64,000 bases of DNA from contig OU452231.1 in NCBI GenBank assembly GCA_911728455.2, positions 14,341,838 through 14,405,837 of the forward strand, written 5' to 3'. The position numbers and the translations under genes were made by a program. The notes under the pieces were generated by a model. The model was not told the origin of the DNA. It ran no database searches and saw only the letters and a list, made by a program, of their open reading frames with translations. Each line of letters begins with the position of its first letter. Positions within the stretch are counted from its first letter, which is position 1. Below, in pieces: positions 50,701 through 61,276 of the stretch. Source of the DNA: Marthasterias glacialis. Lineage: Eukaryota > Echinodermata > Asteroidea > Forcipulatida > Asteriidae.

Positions 50701-52473
50701 TGTTTAATGTTGCTATCACTGTGAAAGAATGTTTACCATCCAATAATTCGATCAATTAATTGAACAATTTGATTGACTTACAGACAGTGAGCTGCCGTTA
50801 GTATCCACTCGGGATGAATTAGAGAACCACCGCAGACGAATCTATCCCGGAAAATAAAGGCTGCCTGCCACGGCCACTCGCCCTCTTGTGCCGCATTGCC
50901 GTTTATGATACGAGACTCGGGTTTCAATGTGGCAGTCTGTACACCGCAAGTGTTATTATCTGTAACAAGAAGAAAGTTAATATATGAACACATGACAATG
51001 ACATCAACAACAACACACGCTTGTCGACATTGAAAATGTTTTCTCTTGGATGGACTTCAACAACGTACGTCTCTATTGGTTTTAGACACAAAATCGAACC
51101 GAGCCCCCGTCTCGGTTGCTGAATTTATCGGTGTCAACGAGTAGACAAGCTTAGCATCAGTCTTACGTCTTTAAAACAAATTTAAAATATCTCTAATTTA
51201 TTTAGAGGTAATTCTAGATAATTAAAAGGGTCTCTAAATATTTCCCTCAATTATTTAACAGACAAATTGGTTTTCAAAATATTAGTTAAACACGAAACAA
51301 CATTTTTGTTTATGATTTGAAGGTTACATTGAAATTATTTAGAGATATATCCAATTAATTTAGAGATGTCTCTAAATATTTTAAATATATTTTTAAATCA
51401 TTTAAAGATATCTCTCAATCAATTTATAGATACTCTAAATTATTAAGAGATACTCTAAATCTTTTTTAAAGCTACTTGAATTGTTTACATTCACGATTTC
51501 TTTAAACAGCTGTTATTTGTAATAACGATGTATTTTCATAAAACATCTATTGGCAAATTCGCTGACTTGAAATGCAACAATTTGTTTGCAACAACGTTGA
51601 CTTTAGTTGAGGAAATAAAAAAGTGGTGACCAAGGTCTTCAACGGCCATTTAAAATCGGCAGGTTCGTGGCCCTGTGAAAAAGGACCGAGCCAAAGGCGA
51701 GGTCCTTTTTCACAGGGCCACGACCCTGCAAGAATGATTTAGAGATATTTCTGAATCGTTTAGAGATATTCCTAAATTAGTTACAGTTCTGTCGAGGCTC
51801 ACAAAATACCATGCTCTGCTCACTCAAATCATTGTCAACCACTGCGGATAGTCAATGAGCATTAAGCACGGGAAAGGGACGCCATTTATAAATACCAATG
51901 GGGATGTAACAATAGTAATTAGCTTATATGGAACTTATTCAAGCCCCCCCCCCCCGCCACCTGCAATCGAATATAAAGTCTATTGAACAACATTGTGTAC
52001 ATCATTGCATAATGTGACCTCATAAGATACGACAATAAAAGGTTTTTAAATTATAATCTGAATACTTTAAGCTGATGCACATTTGATAATTCCTTATAAA
52101 ACAGAAGGAATGAAAAATTTGAACTTAAAAAAATATATCAATCAATACCATGTAATACAAAACCTGCAACAGTTACACAGCTTTTATGGCCAATAATGCC
52201 AAATCAATACTCAGGGTACGAAACTGAGATATTCAAACGCACTTAGCACTTTTTATTTTTATAATACATAAGGTGGGGTTGACGACCAATATAGCGCACA
52301 ATTTATGTGCATATCTCATAATGCTCTCAATAACAATTCCACGAGCGTCAAATTACACTTAACTACAGTCTAATTATTATAAAAACGTTTTAATTACCAA
52401 TCATTGCTAGTGACTCCCATGGCAACAGGAAAACAACTAACAGGAAGACACCAAATGAGCCAACGTTAGCCAT
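38683..52473 (-). CDS. Type I transmembrane S1 serine protease with LDLa, PAN and two CUB domains (whole gene)
   Basis: Eleven exons, each with GT/AG borders, join in frame to 790 residues. Order: signal peptide 1-23; light chain with C30; cleavage site R42|IING; S1 domain 43-300 with H83, D145 and S247 (GDSGGP); LDLa 304-342 with six Cys; PAN/apple-like 343-436 (EECAQKC...GCHSF); CUB 437-563; CUB 564-684; Thr/Ser-rich stalk; transmembrane helix about 720-742; tail of about 48 residues ending NEGFESI. S241 sits at position 189, so specificity should be chymotrypsin-like. W215 is Phe and G226 is Asn. The 136-201 disulphide pair is absent at both ends. About a dozen N-glycosylation sequons lie in the ectodomain. 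C30 can link the light chain to the catalytic domain after activation. It is related in style to ovochymases and other modular S1 proteases, but the domain order is one I do not know. It acts at the cell surface, with unknown substrate. Confidence 0.92.
38976..39232. repeat. 12-bp minisatellite GGCTTAGGCTCC
   Basis: About 21 copies, almost uniform, with one G-to-A variant at about 39042. It lies in the last intron of the protease gene. The long Gly-Leu-Gly-Ser and Arg-Leu frames across it are artefacts of the 12-bp period. Confidence 0.95.
39365..39512. repeat. Tandem duplication of about 70 bp
   Basis: Two adjacent copies share TTAAGACTCAGTATCATCCT and GGGACCAGATTGTTTT with few differences, in the same protease intron as the minisatellite. 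Confidence 0.85.
39563..39790 (-). CDS. Protease exon 10: stalk and transmembrane helix
   Basis: A phase 1-1 exon. A Thr/Ser/Pro-rich stalk ([17 protein letters not shown]) is followed by [20 protein letters not shown] as membrane helix and then charged NDEKDN. Donor AAAG|GTTAGC. Confidence 0.93.
40307..40669 (-). CDS. Protease exon 9: CUB module 2
   Basis: A symmetrical phase 1-1 exon. A typical [46 protein letters not shown], with all four cysteines. Donor AAGT|GTAAGT. Confidence 0.92.
41611..41884. mobile_element. CAGGGGCGGATCCAGG MITE with TCTGA target duplication
   Basis: Termini CAGGGGCGGATCCAGG and CCTGGATCCGCCCCTG are exact inverses. TCTGA flanks both sides (41606-41610 and 41885-41889). 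It lies in the intron between CUB exons 8 and 9 and holds long poly-C tracts. It has no coding capacity. Confidence 0.88.
41966..42346 (-). CDS. Protease exon 8: CUB module 1
   Basis: A symmetrical phase 1-1 exon. [16 protein letters not shown] and [10 protein letters not shown] fit a CUB fold with only the second cysteine pair kept (GSCLNY, SVCLHA). Donor GCAG|GTAAGT. Confidence 0.85.
42733..43014 (-). CDS. Protease exon 7: PAN/apple-like module
   Basis: A symmetrical phase 1-1 exon, starting DSVAIIFDP. The core [20 protein letters not shown] and TCAMA has the four-cysteine PAN pattern. Confidence 0.85.
43116..43262. mobile_element. Foldback MITE flanked by TTAA
   Basis: GGTTCATACTTCACGCGA and its inverse TCGCGTGAAGTATGAAC bound about 147 bp, and TTAA lies at each border (43112-43115, 43263-43266). 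It sits 100 bp upstream of the PAN exon in its intron. Confidence 0.7.
44020..44095 (-). mobile_element. tRNA-like SINE head, degenerate
   Basis: On the minus strand, AGCTCAGTGGTCACGTGGTA resembles a tRNA D-arm/A box, and GGTCGTGGGTTAGAATCAC lies where the B box would be. No intact acceptor stem. Intronic in the protease gene. Confidence 0.45.
44870..44986 (-). CDS. Protease exon 6: LDLa module
   Basis: A symmetrical phase 1-1 exon. Six cysteines in the LDLa spacing, with [16 protein letters not shown] as the calcium-binding end. NDE replaces the usual SDE. Confidence 0.93.
46255..46432 (-). CDS. Protease exon 5: catalytic Ser
   Basis: Acceptor TTTTTGCAG. Encodes [10 protein letters not shown] (S247), [11 protein letters not shown] (Phe at 215), PNVYARV (Asn at 226) and DWIE. 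Donor GGAC|GTAAGT, phase 1. Confidence 0.94.
47066..47297. repeat. Two short (CA)n runs
   Basis: CA dinucleotide runs at about 47069-47086 and 47268-47297 in the intron between protease exons 4 and 5. Confidence 0.85.
48318..48478 (-). CDS. Protease exon 4: S1 pocket
   Basis: Acceptor CTTGTAAG. Encodes NQTSC, NTMICAG and KSACF, placing Ser (S241) at specificity position 189. Donor TTT|GTAAGA, phase 0, joins directly to GDSGGP. Reading past the donor gives unrelated residues. Confidence 0.9.
48796..49112 (-). CDS. Protease exon 3: catalytic Asp region
   Basis: Acceptor CTTTGTAG. Encodes NDVALF (D145), YVRTVCLP and [11 protein letters not shown] 15-bp in-frame direct duplication (49033-49047 and 49048-49062) gives [10 protein letters not shown] in a surface-loop position. 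Donor AATG|GTAAAT, phase 1. Confidence 0.93.
49530..50452 (+). mobile_element. Complete piggyBac-like non-autonomous element, TTAA-flanked
   Basis: CCCTATCAGGAC at the left and GTCCTGATAGGG at the right are inverse termini. TTAA abuts both (49526-49529, 50453-50456), the target duplication typical of piggyBac. The termini are followed by a GGGG...CATTGTGCCCCCCC block at each end. The interior has TGGCCGCCAAAATGGCGGCC (50109-50128) and GTTGCCATGGCAAC (50282-50295). There is no transposase frame, so it needs mobilisation in trans. It lies in a protease intron. Confidence 0.85.
50782..50959 (-). CDS. Protease exon 2: light chain, activation site, catalytic His
   Basis: Acceptor TTGTTACAG. Encodes NNTCGVQ, the cleavage site [22 protein letters not shown] and TAAHC (H83). 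Donor GTCT|GTAAGT, phase 2. Confidence 0.93.
51180..51480. repeat. Degenerate TTTAGAGATATCTCTAAAT palindromic repeat tract
   Basis: Many loose copies of AGAGATATCTCTAAAT-type units. A second short patch is at 51730-51775. Intronic, before the protease signal-peptide exon. Confidence 0.75.
51659..51729. repeat. 29-bp-arm hairpin
   Basis: Arms 51659-51687 and 51701-51729 pair with one mismatch around a 13-nt loop (CGTGGCCCTGTGAAAAAGG). Its end motif GGCCACGACCCTGC also occurs at 43081-43094. Confidence 0.85.
52398..52473 (-). CDS. Protease exon 1: signal peptide
   Basis: ATG at 52473 after [26 protein letters not shown] is a clear hydrophobic signal peptide, with likely cleavage after SLA. 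Donor ATTG|GTAATT, phase 1. Confidence 0.88.
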
Positions 52474-52508
52474 TTTCAGGGCTTATAAGATGAGGACAAG
52501 ACTGGTAT
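52474..52508 (-). other. 5' UTR part of the protease start exon
   Basis: Follows an acceptor TATACTTTCAG and contains no ATG before 52473, so at least one upstream non-coding exon is expected. Confidence 0.55.
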
Positions 52509-53638
52509 CTGAAAGTATAAAATGGACATGATGTTAGATCCGAAATATTCAGACGAAAACATCAAGCGGTCCAAATTCTTTATTCTGAATTCCCTCGGGT
52601 CTGACACATCCTATAATGACAAGGTTTTTTTTATTTTTTCTCTTGACCCGAACAATTTTAAATGTACATTTATGTTGTATTTCTTATGATATAAAATGTA
52701 CGGCTTATCCGGGTTGTGATTGGATAAAGTTATAGTACATGATTGTTTGGTTTGGATTTTTGGGAACCAAATTCAAACCCATCCTCCACTTTCTCATTAT
52801 ACAACCAACCTGTGAATATTTATTACATTTCTAGTCAACACATGAGATGTTTTTAAACACATTTCTGTCAGGGCTGTGTGTTGACGCTTACGTGCTTAAT
52901 GCAATTACCAAGCAGGCACACGGAAATAACACACTAAGCGCAGGTGTCTTCAGGACCGTATTACTTCTCTTAACATATTGGTACAGGTATCAAATTTGCG
53001 AGTAATAAAGCCTACCTTTACGTGCAGTGGTAGAAGTTAGACATTACCTTTACACTATTTGAAATGTACGTAATAAACGACACAATTTCCGTTGATTTTC
53101 AATAAGCCCACTTTGATGATTTGTACATTATAAGCGACTACAAAAATAATATGCATATCTGATATCTATAATAAAGTCCAGTAACATATTAAATCTGACT
53201 TGATTGATATTACTAATAGTTGGGAAGTTGGAGACTATATGAAATGTTGGAGTGGATTAGTTGCAACTTAAAAGCAACGTTTCACTCAAAAGGAAGAAAA
53301 TGAGAACTGGAACTTTCGCAGATGTTTATTTTCATTTCGATGCATTAGAATTCATTCTTGTGCATTATCAATCATGATGCTAGTAGTCTTTACAGAAGTG
53401 CAGCCAGACTATTTTCTTTTCAGTCTCGGTTTGGTTACGCTGGTTGAATCGGGAGGAAAATGAGACTATAAGCCACCATCACAAAGCGAATACAAAAAAC
53501 AAGATCAAATTGACGTATAGATCTATAGCAATTAACGATAAATGAAGTCCAAATAATGAACTTGCCATTTAAAATTGTCCTACTCTAAATGTTAATTTTG
53601 TAGACTAAAATACCAAATAAAAGGAAAATAATACTTAC

Positions 53639-53715
53639 AAAAATGTTCTCCCTCAGATAGGGTCGGTATCAAAAGGCAAAATAGACGAAAAGGCTGCTTG
53701 GTGGCTCATCCACAA
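53639..53715 (-). other. Putative non-coding first exon of the protease gene
   Basis: Ends in a consensus donor (TTTTT|GTAAGTATT) that could join the acceptor at 52509. The start is estimated from a TATA-like motif upstream. If the start is as drawn, a short upstream frame (ATG near 53700) is possible. Confidence 0.35.
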
Positions 53716-53740
53716 CCATGGGTGTGCCCCGATTTCCACT

Positions 53741-53750
53741 TTATTTATTC
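53741..53750 (-). promoter_or_regulatory. TATA-like element, possible protease promoter
   Basis: GAATAAATAA on the minus strand, 25-30 bp upstream of the estimated start of the leader exon. A weak match. Confidence 0.25.
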
Positions 53751-56397
53751 TCTGAATATGTTCTCAATCATATCTACGCCAAAACTAATATTTGCCTGGT
53801 TAATGATTAACCCGTCTTTGTCAGTACATTTTGTTTTGTTAGTGTTTAGTTCAAGTTTAAATTCGTAATAAGTGTGCTTGTGGGTTCATCACCGTTCGCA
53901 TACTGTTAAACACAAGCCATAGTGCCAAAAAAGGAGGAAATAATAAATAAATAGGGGCTGATATCATATCGTTTACTCGTATTATTAACCAAACATTAAT
54001 TCCTAACTTATTTACTTGAATATTAGCTTGTAGTTTTGTTTCCAGTTGTGTGAATAATTCAAACCACCTTACTTATCCCAAACAATACAAGGATGTATAT
54101 CGTACCCTTTTCGAAACAGTATGCGAAATCGTTATTCGTACAGGGCCTGAAGCATTTAGTTCAATGTGTTTTCTGTAATGTACAATGAATAAAAACCAGT
54201 GACGATCCTCCTTGTCTTGTCGTGGTTTTCCTTCTATTGATTGTATTAAAAGAAATGACCATTTCAGGGCAATATAGCCCTAAATAATACCACTAATCAA
54301 TCTAACGGACATTTACATAGTGCCAGTATCCGCCAAGATAGTGTGACGCTCATAATCTTTCGCACCCGATGCTACTTTCTGGGTGGTCAGACAAGAAGCT
54401 GTCCATACAAAATACTGTTGTTTAATATGGTAACTCGACATCCATAACTGTTTCGACTCTCTCACAAAAAACTTGACCTCATCCTTGATATTGAAGCTTT
54501 CATTGAAACTCATAAATCTTCAGCTAAATCATCAGTTTTAAATGCTGTTAAAGATTCTGGGTCAGATTTGACCCAAATTCTTTGATTTAAAATTTTAACA
54601 GGTATTTTTTATAGATTTGAGAAAGTTATTTACCTTTGACTTAACTTAACGTAATGTAGGAACAAATTCGCCAATGATAAATGGTACCGTAATTAATAAA
54701 AGACAACAAATGTATTATGATTGGGACACCATCTCACGTCTATCAGCATGTTCATGTACATGTACAAACATGTTTGCATGTTACGTGTATTTTGTACATT
54801 GTCCATGGAATGTGCGGGATATTTGGTTTATATTTTTCGTTTTGAAACTTCATCATCTATCAAAATTCGTTCAGGGAAAATCATTCTAAAAACACAAATT
54901 CTTTCATCGGGCCATGCAACATTAAGCTGAAGGGATACTTTCAAGTGCTTTGTGATCCAGTGTCACATTGGACTGGATTGAATTTACACATAGCCAGTAC
55001 CATACCGTTAGGTATTCGGTTGACGTTCTTCAACCAAGCTAATATTTGTTTTGGAGCATTGACGAGTCTGTATGCTCTTTGTATAAAGCTTCCCTTAAGT
55101 TGCAGCTTTCAAGTACGCAATGTACTGAAATAAATACTTAACTAGAAACGCGGGTTTATTTAGTATTGGTGTATGTCTCTATGTAAACAAAAACATCTAA
55201 TTTCAGAACCATCCCAACTCATTAGAGATCTCCACATGGTGTTACCACAAAACTCACTAAATTGTATTCCCATCATGCAAAGTTTCAAATCTAACATAAA
55301 AATATCACAGCCATTTATGTTCAAGGAAAAGCAAAAGCTAATTCATCCCCACCCTCTGGTTTTCAAGAACACTCTATTAATACAACCTGTACATTTTCAT
55401 TAAAGTCCGTGTCACGAAGTAGTGAAAAAATTGGTTCGGGCGTGTTGTGCACGTTGCGCTAATTTTGGATGATGCGTTGGTGAAAAATGATTAAGCACCA
55501 GTCACAAACAATCTATCTAGCATAGGTTTTTGTCTGGTGACCTGTTTTTACTAAGCACATTTGTTTATGCTCAGAAGTTTCTTTATGTGCCTAATCAGCT
55601 CTAAGATCAAATCACAATAAATTGACACAATTCACCTGACGTCATCGATATTGTGGGTGCGTTTGATTAGCTTGCCCGGGTCGACCCGGTTTCGCTCATC
55701 CCAGTGAGCCCCCAACAAGAGCTACCTGAACGCCAACGTTTATGTTGTAATATGCCTTTATCTGTGAAATAGTGCCACATAAGGTTGAGCACTATATGGC
55801 AACGTTCGACACTGTCTGATCTGCTGTAAGCTTGGAGGTAGAATATGTTTGAAGTGACCACCTGCCCATAGGCAACTAAACTGAGTGTTTTTGATAAATT
55901 GATTGTATTGTTTTAATGTCTTGATTTATGTATTCTTAAAATTGTGTTTTGTTTATTTCTTGATTGATATGTTTCTGCATTTCTGTAATATCTTGATTTC
56001 TTTGATTTAGTATAATATGTCTTTATAGCTGTAACTGTTTTGTTGTTTGTTTATTTCTGTATGTCCGTTTTTCCACTGCGTCTTTGTTTCTGTATTTTGT
56101 TTTTCATTTATATATAGATATCCTTTGGCCGCAGCCGAGATACTTTCGACAATGTCGTGCCAAGTATATATATAGAAATGCTGGTGATTATTTTATCTTC
56201 ACCGACTACATACTTTTGGTGGGAACTGATTCAGTTTAATGTGAAGTGATCTCCTGATCAACTGTGATCAACTTCCTGTCACTTCCTGATCAACTGTGAT
56301 CAACTTGATTAGACTTAAATCAGATCTCTAATGGTGTATTCTTCACCTCTGTGAAGTTTTCTTTTATAAACACACTCGTCCCAAATAACTTAGTGAC
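53751..56397. other. Upstream non-coding stretch, no gene recognised
   Basis: AT-rich. It contains a terminus-like block GATTAGCTTGCCCGGGTCGA (about 55666) and a direct repeat CCTGATCAACTGTGATCAAC (56251 and 56284). The frames at 54313, 55173 and 55667 show no known domain. Confidence 0.4.
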
Positions 56398-57455
56398 CAA
56401 CCGCCCTCTTCAGCTGCGTTGCCACAGCCCAGGTTTTCACTACATTAATCCACAAGAGGGCGCTATTTCAGGCACTACTGGGTGCACCACACTAATAGGC
56501 TCCCGTAGTAACCAATGCTAAATGCTAAATATTCAAAAATAGTTAAAAGTCTCTCAGCCTCTAGAAAACAAATAAAATATATTTTCTGACAACTGGAGTT
56601 AATTTTTCTTTTCAATTTTTAGTAGGTTAGCCGGTGAGAATTTTTTGCTAGGCTGACCCAAAATAAAAATACCCCTGAACGAGTAAACTGGCCATAGTTC
56701 ATCTTGTAAAAATGACCCTACACTGTTTAGCAAAATATTGCCATTTTTAGAGGGCCAGTCTACCCAAAATGCTCAAGGATGAAAGTTAACAACACCAGGG
56801 GCACAATGTTGGACCATTTTTAACAATCCATAAAAGCAAGGACCTTCAAATCTTTGATTTACAGAAAAAGTTGTTTACACTTTATTAATGAGGCTGCTCA
56901 GCGCATGGATTTCTCTCTATTTAGTGTAGTGCACCCTGAGGCTGATATCTTGGGTAGACTGGTTCCCGGTCCCTAAGGACCGGTAGCTATATCGATATGG
57001 CGCCTTTGATAGGCCCTCGATTGCGCGAGCGCAGTAATAATTTTCTAGTTTTGGCGATGACGTTGGCTGTGCTCGTGACGTGAGCATGTTGTTGTTTGAC
57101 ACTAGCACACGTGTGCATCGTAACCCTTCACCCGGACATATAGTGAACCATCCTTCAACATCAAAATTCAAACTATTTTTACAAGGACAAGTAATTTCTA
57201 CCTCCATGGTCTGCACGATGGTGGATTCTGTGTCCATCACGTTTTGTGTAAGGCCGCATTGCATTATAGGATTATGTAGACATATTATGGTAATTCTAAT
57301 TAGCATATACCTGGCAGAAATCTGCTAGGTATATGCTATTTTTCATTACCCGCTACCGGTCCCTATATTCAGTCAGAACAAAAACGATGCAGGGACCCGG
57401 GAACCAGTCTAATAACCTGGGCTGTGTAGTGACGTTGAGGGCGTAGTTGGAAACG
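56398..57455. mobile_element. Inverted-repeat element hosting a nested element
   Basis: The left end (CCAACCGCCCTCTTCAG...CACAGCCCAGGTT) mirrors the right end (AACCTGGGCTGTG...GAGGGCGTAGTTGG). Inside is a second inverted-repeat unit, 56953-57415. No transposase was recognised. Confidence 0.55.
56953..57415. mobile_element. Nested inverted-repeat element
   Basis: AGACTGGTTCCCGGTCCCT at the left is mirrored by AGGGACCCGGGAACCAGTCT at the right with one extra base. ACCGGTAGC / GCTACCGGT lies next inward. A hairpin at 57302-57338 (AGCATATACCTGGCAG...) sits near the right end. Confidence 0.65.
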
Positions 57456-57489
57456 CTAGTTAACGAAAATGGTCCAAGCGCTGGACTAT

Positions 57490-58773
57490 GTTCATGCCAT
57501 AGATATAGAATATAATAACTAGATCGGACGTGCGTGCGCGCGCTCCACTGCCTGTGTAGAAAAAGATATGGTTCGCCATGGACGCAGTAAAATGTCACGT
57601 GCTTGGGGCGACGCGCAAAATTAATTTTTTTTGGACAATGTCAATTTTGTGTTATTGGCAAGTGGGGTGCAGATTAAACGATCGTCTCATAAGAATTTGA
57701 TGGATTGACACATTATTTATGCAAGAAAGATGTTACTGAGCAGATTGATAGATACAGCACACCACACAGCTGATCTGAGTTGTTATTCTGTAAAAACGAA
57801 GACCGGTGAAAATAATGTTTGAAAATGTCCAATGCAACAATCCTTTTGTCAATGAAATAATGAAATAAAAAGAGGGCACCGTTAAAGTTGCTTGGCCCAA
57901 CATTCATATTTATTGTTTAGAGTTTGAAATAGCCATTTTGACGCTATAAAAACAAAATGTTTTGGCGCAACAAATTGGGCTGAAATACGCATTGTTGTTC
58001 AAATCTCACGTATGTTTCAGCCGCTCGTTTGTTTCGTCAAACTGCGGTTGTTGTCACGTCGGCAATCTCCTCAAACGGACCGAGTTACACAAAAACGGGG
58101 TTGCTTTTGTCATCCATGAACATCGACTTTATTTTTTAATGTTTAATTTTTTTCATGAAAGATAAATTATTAAAAAACGTGTTTTTTTTTGTCAGTTTTG
58201 TTTTGTTTTTGATAACACAAAGGAGTTTCCGTCTGGAAAATTACAACTAAACGTTGTTCAATCCGAGCCAAAACAGTGACAAAAGGGTCAAACTTTACAA
58301 CCAAATTTGTCTATGTTCCCGGGTTTTCCTGACATTGTACTTGTAAAAACATTGAGAAGAATTAGTAAAATAAGGCCATCAACTTGAAATCAAGTGAAAG
58401 GAAACGATTTTGCAGAGATTTGTGTTTTTGTTTTACTTATGTTTTGTCATTACATTCAGTAATGAGCAACTTTGAAAGGATAACCAATCAGAGACTTCGT
58501 ATTGTTAACGATCGGCTCCGGCCGCGAAACGAAGTCGGTTTTTTTTCGGCAGTATTTGTTTCACTTTAGGTGCCTGTTTAACCTTCCTTAAAGCAATATT
58601 TTAAGAACTGTTTACCTTGACAATAGTTAAACGCATGAAATATTTTATGCTCGTCACACCATTTCAAAAGTTGCGCGTCGCCCCAAGCACGTGACTAATG
58701 TCAGCGCCCAGGCTGAACCAGCGTATTGTACGCGCGTATTTTAGGTATTTTATTCTATATCTATGGTTCATGC
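57490..58773. mobile_element. Inverted-repeat pair of 100-130 bp around a 1-kb core
   Basis: Left arm 57490-57618 and right arm 58671-58773 share CACGTGCTTGGGGCGACGCG (then CAA) and CATAGATATAGAATA in inverse orientation. Similarity extends loosely outward (TCCAAGCGC). The core has no recognisable protein. Confidence 0.6.
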
Positions 58774-59190
58774 CTGCTCACAAATCACGCGCTGATGTTT
58801 TTATGCGCGCTTGGAACTCTTTCGAATACCAGCAAACCAACCTCGTATCCATGTGTGATCGATCTCGATGTGCCAATATTTTTCCCATCTTGCCTTGCTT
58901 GTTCATAACCCCTGGGACGTGTTTAGGCGACCCTGACCAGAAACTAGTTTATGACGTCAAATTCATGGACCGAAACAATTTCCGAGAGCTACGCGAAAAA
59001 GGTCGGTAACCAGAAACAGTTGGTGACGTATGTACATCTCTTGAAAATCAAGGTTCTAAAAAAATACTGCCCTGTTTCATTTTATATTCAAGTGATGGAA
59101 TTTAGTCTTTATGATTTATCAACATGATTGGATTGGCATGCTTCAAAGGTTTTCAATTTGAAAAGCATTTTCTGTTAGTTTGGAGAATAT

Positions 59191-61257
59191 TCTAGACGCT
59201 TTATATGACTTTTCCTCTGTGCTGTACACAGATACAGAGTCCTAGATATGAGGGCCCGTTTCTGGGGCGGAAACATTTTCAGAGCTCCATAATTCAAATC
59301 TTACCTGTAAGAAGCTACTAATCTCACTGGGTTAAGATTCCATGGCCACATACAATTTTTGGGCAGTGGGTTTTGGGACGTGAGATATTCCTCATAAATC
59401 CGTCATTTTCGGAAAATAATGTTTTCTGCGCTAGAACATCCACATACCTTCCACACGAGTGCGTGAAGTTCTTTAAGGCCGAGTCGCAGACGGCAACGGT
59501 GCCACAATAATCGTGAAAGTACTTAATAATAATTATTCCATTTCATTCTTACTATCAGGGTGCAGTCTCATAGAGCTGCTGAAGCACAAAAAGTAGATAA
59601 GCACAACAAAATCGTGCTTACCAGCATAAGGTTACCAGCCAAATAATGTCACGTCACAATCTGTGACTGATATCCTGATCGTCTTTACTTCGCAGGGAAT
59701 TGTTAAGCAATATTTTCTGCTTAAGAAGCCCTGTGAAAATGGGTCCATCTGTGAAAACAGCAAAGCCATCTATTTCAGGCCGAAGTTTTTAACCGCTGAG
59801 AATTGAGCATTTTTTCCGTGTTTCGACTCAAAGCTAGATACGGATTACAATGAAAATCTGACTAAAAATCTAGAAAAAAACACTAAAATTAAATTGAAGC
59901 TCAGGAATTATCCAAACTTGGCAATACCGCACAATTTGCATTCTGTGGTCAAATCGAAATTTGCTTTAGATAAAAATCAAGATTACATCGACTCAGAAAA
60001 TCAAATAGAAAGGGCAAAAGAGGCGATTCCACCAGAGTAATTTTTAGCAGACCAAAAGTGACAGATAAAAATCTCTAGTAAGAAGGCTGGCTGAATGACG
60101 TCTAGCGATTGGAGAAAAAATAAATGAGTCAAAAAGAATCAGACTAGCAAGGAACAGAAGAAGGTCCAGATTGTAGAGGAAGCATCTCTTAAAAATGCTA
60201 GATAGTCAAAAACGGCAGAAGAAAACATTTGGTGATCAGCAATGCCAAGTATTTATTATAGGTTTTCTGGGACATTTTCAGTGAAAAAGGTAGTCTATTT
60301 CACTTTCATCCATCTGTATTAAAGTGAGTTTGCATCTTCAGTTGAAAGTGTCATTTAATTTTACTTTAAGGCTTGAGAATTTACATAACGTTCTTTTTAG
60401 CCATGCGAGAGTAGGCACAAGTTGAGATTCCTGCGACAAGATTCTGCGGACTTGATTGCTGTTCAAGTGGATTGACGATTAAAAAAGAATAACTATTCAA
60501 TTTAAAAATTGAATGGTTATCTTTTTAATCGCATGACGCAAAAGAAAATAAACTGCTTATACATTAAGTGAAATTGAATCACTGTTTTGAGGAGCTTTTA
60601 ATTTCAAGCAAAATATAATAATGCGACCGTTAAATTGACCGGGAGAACCTAAGAGTGGTACCAAGTGATGACCGCAGTCTTTGTCCAGGTCGTTGTTTTA
60701 TGTTTGCATTTTGTCTTGTTTCAGAGACCGTCTGAACCTTGACCATATCCAGGCTTTAAAATCAATTTCAACAATTTTTCCCGGTCATTTTCGGCAAATA
60801 AGAGGCCAATGTACATGTCGTGTTAATTCTTTTTCGTGCGAAGTTGAAAAGCTCCTCAAACAGTCATTTATAAATTTCACCTATTGCGAAAGCAAAATAT
60901 GTTGCGACATGCGACGAAAGAGATAGTTCCACTCGACCAGCTTTCAAACTGGCCGAAGCTTTGACTGATTTGAGTTTGAGGTCAAAACTGATACTTTCCA
61001 CAATGGCAATACAATGCAATTATCAACAACCCATGAGGATTATTCCCCGGTCAGAATATTAAAGAGGAATACTAGACGTCCAAAACCCTCTGACCAAAAA
61101 ATGTATGCAGCCAAGAAATTTTAATCTGGTGAGCTAGTAGCTTCTGCATGTAAGATTTGAATAGATCTCTAAAAATTGCCACGGAAGCGAACCTTCATGT
61201 CTAGGACTGTGTATCTGTGTACAGCACATCGCACAGGAGTCCTACATAGAGGCTAGA
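59191..61257. mobile_element. Long-TIR element of about 2 kb
   Basis: Left arm 59191-59380 and right arm 61076-61257 align as imperfect inverse repeats over about 185 bp, including GTGCTGTACACAGATACA and AATTCAAATCTTAC / GTAAGATTTGAATA. The interior shows no transposase frame. It has a hairpin at about 60474-60530 (CGATTAAAAAAGAATAAC ... TTATCTTTTTAATCG). Foldback or MITE-like, class unknown. Confidence 0.65.
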
Positions 61258-61276
61258 CTAAAGTGCAACAAAGTAC

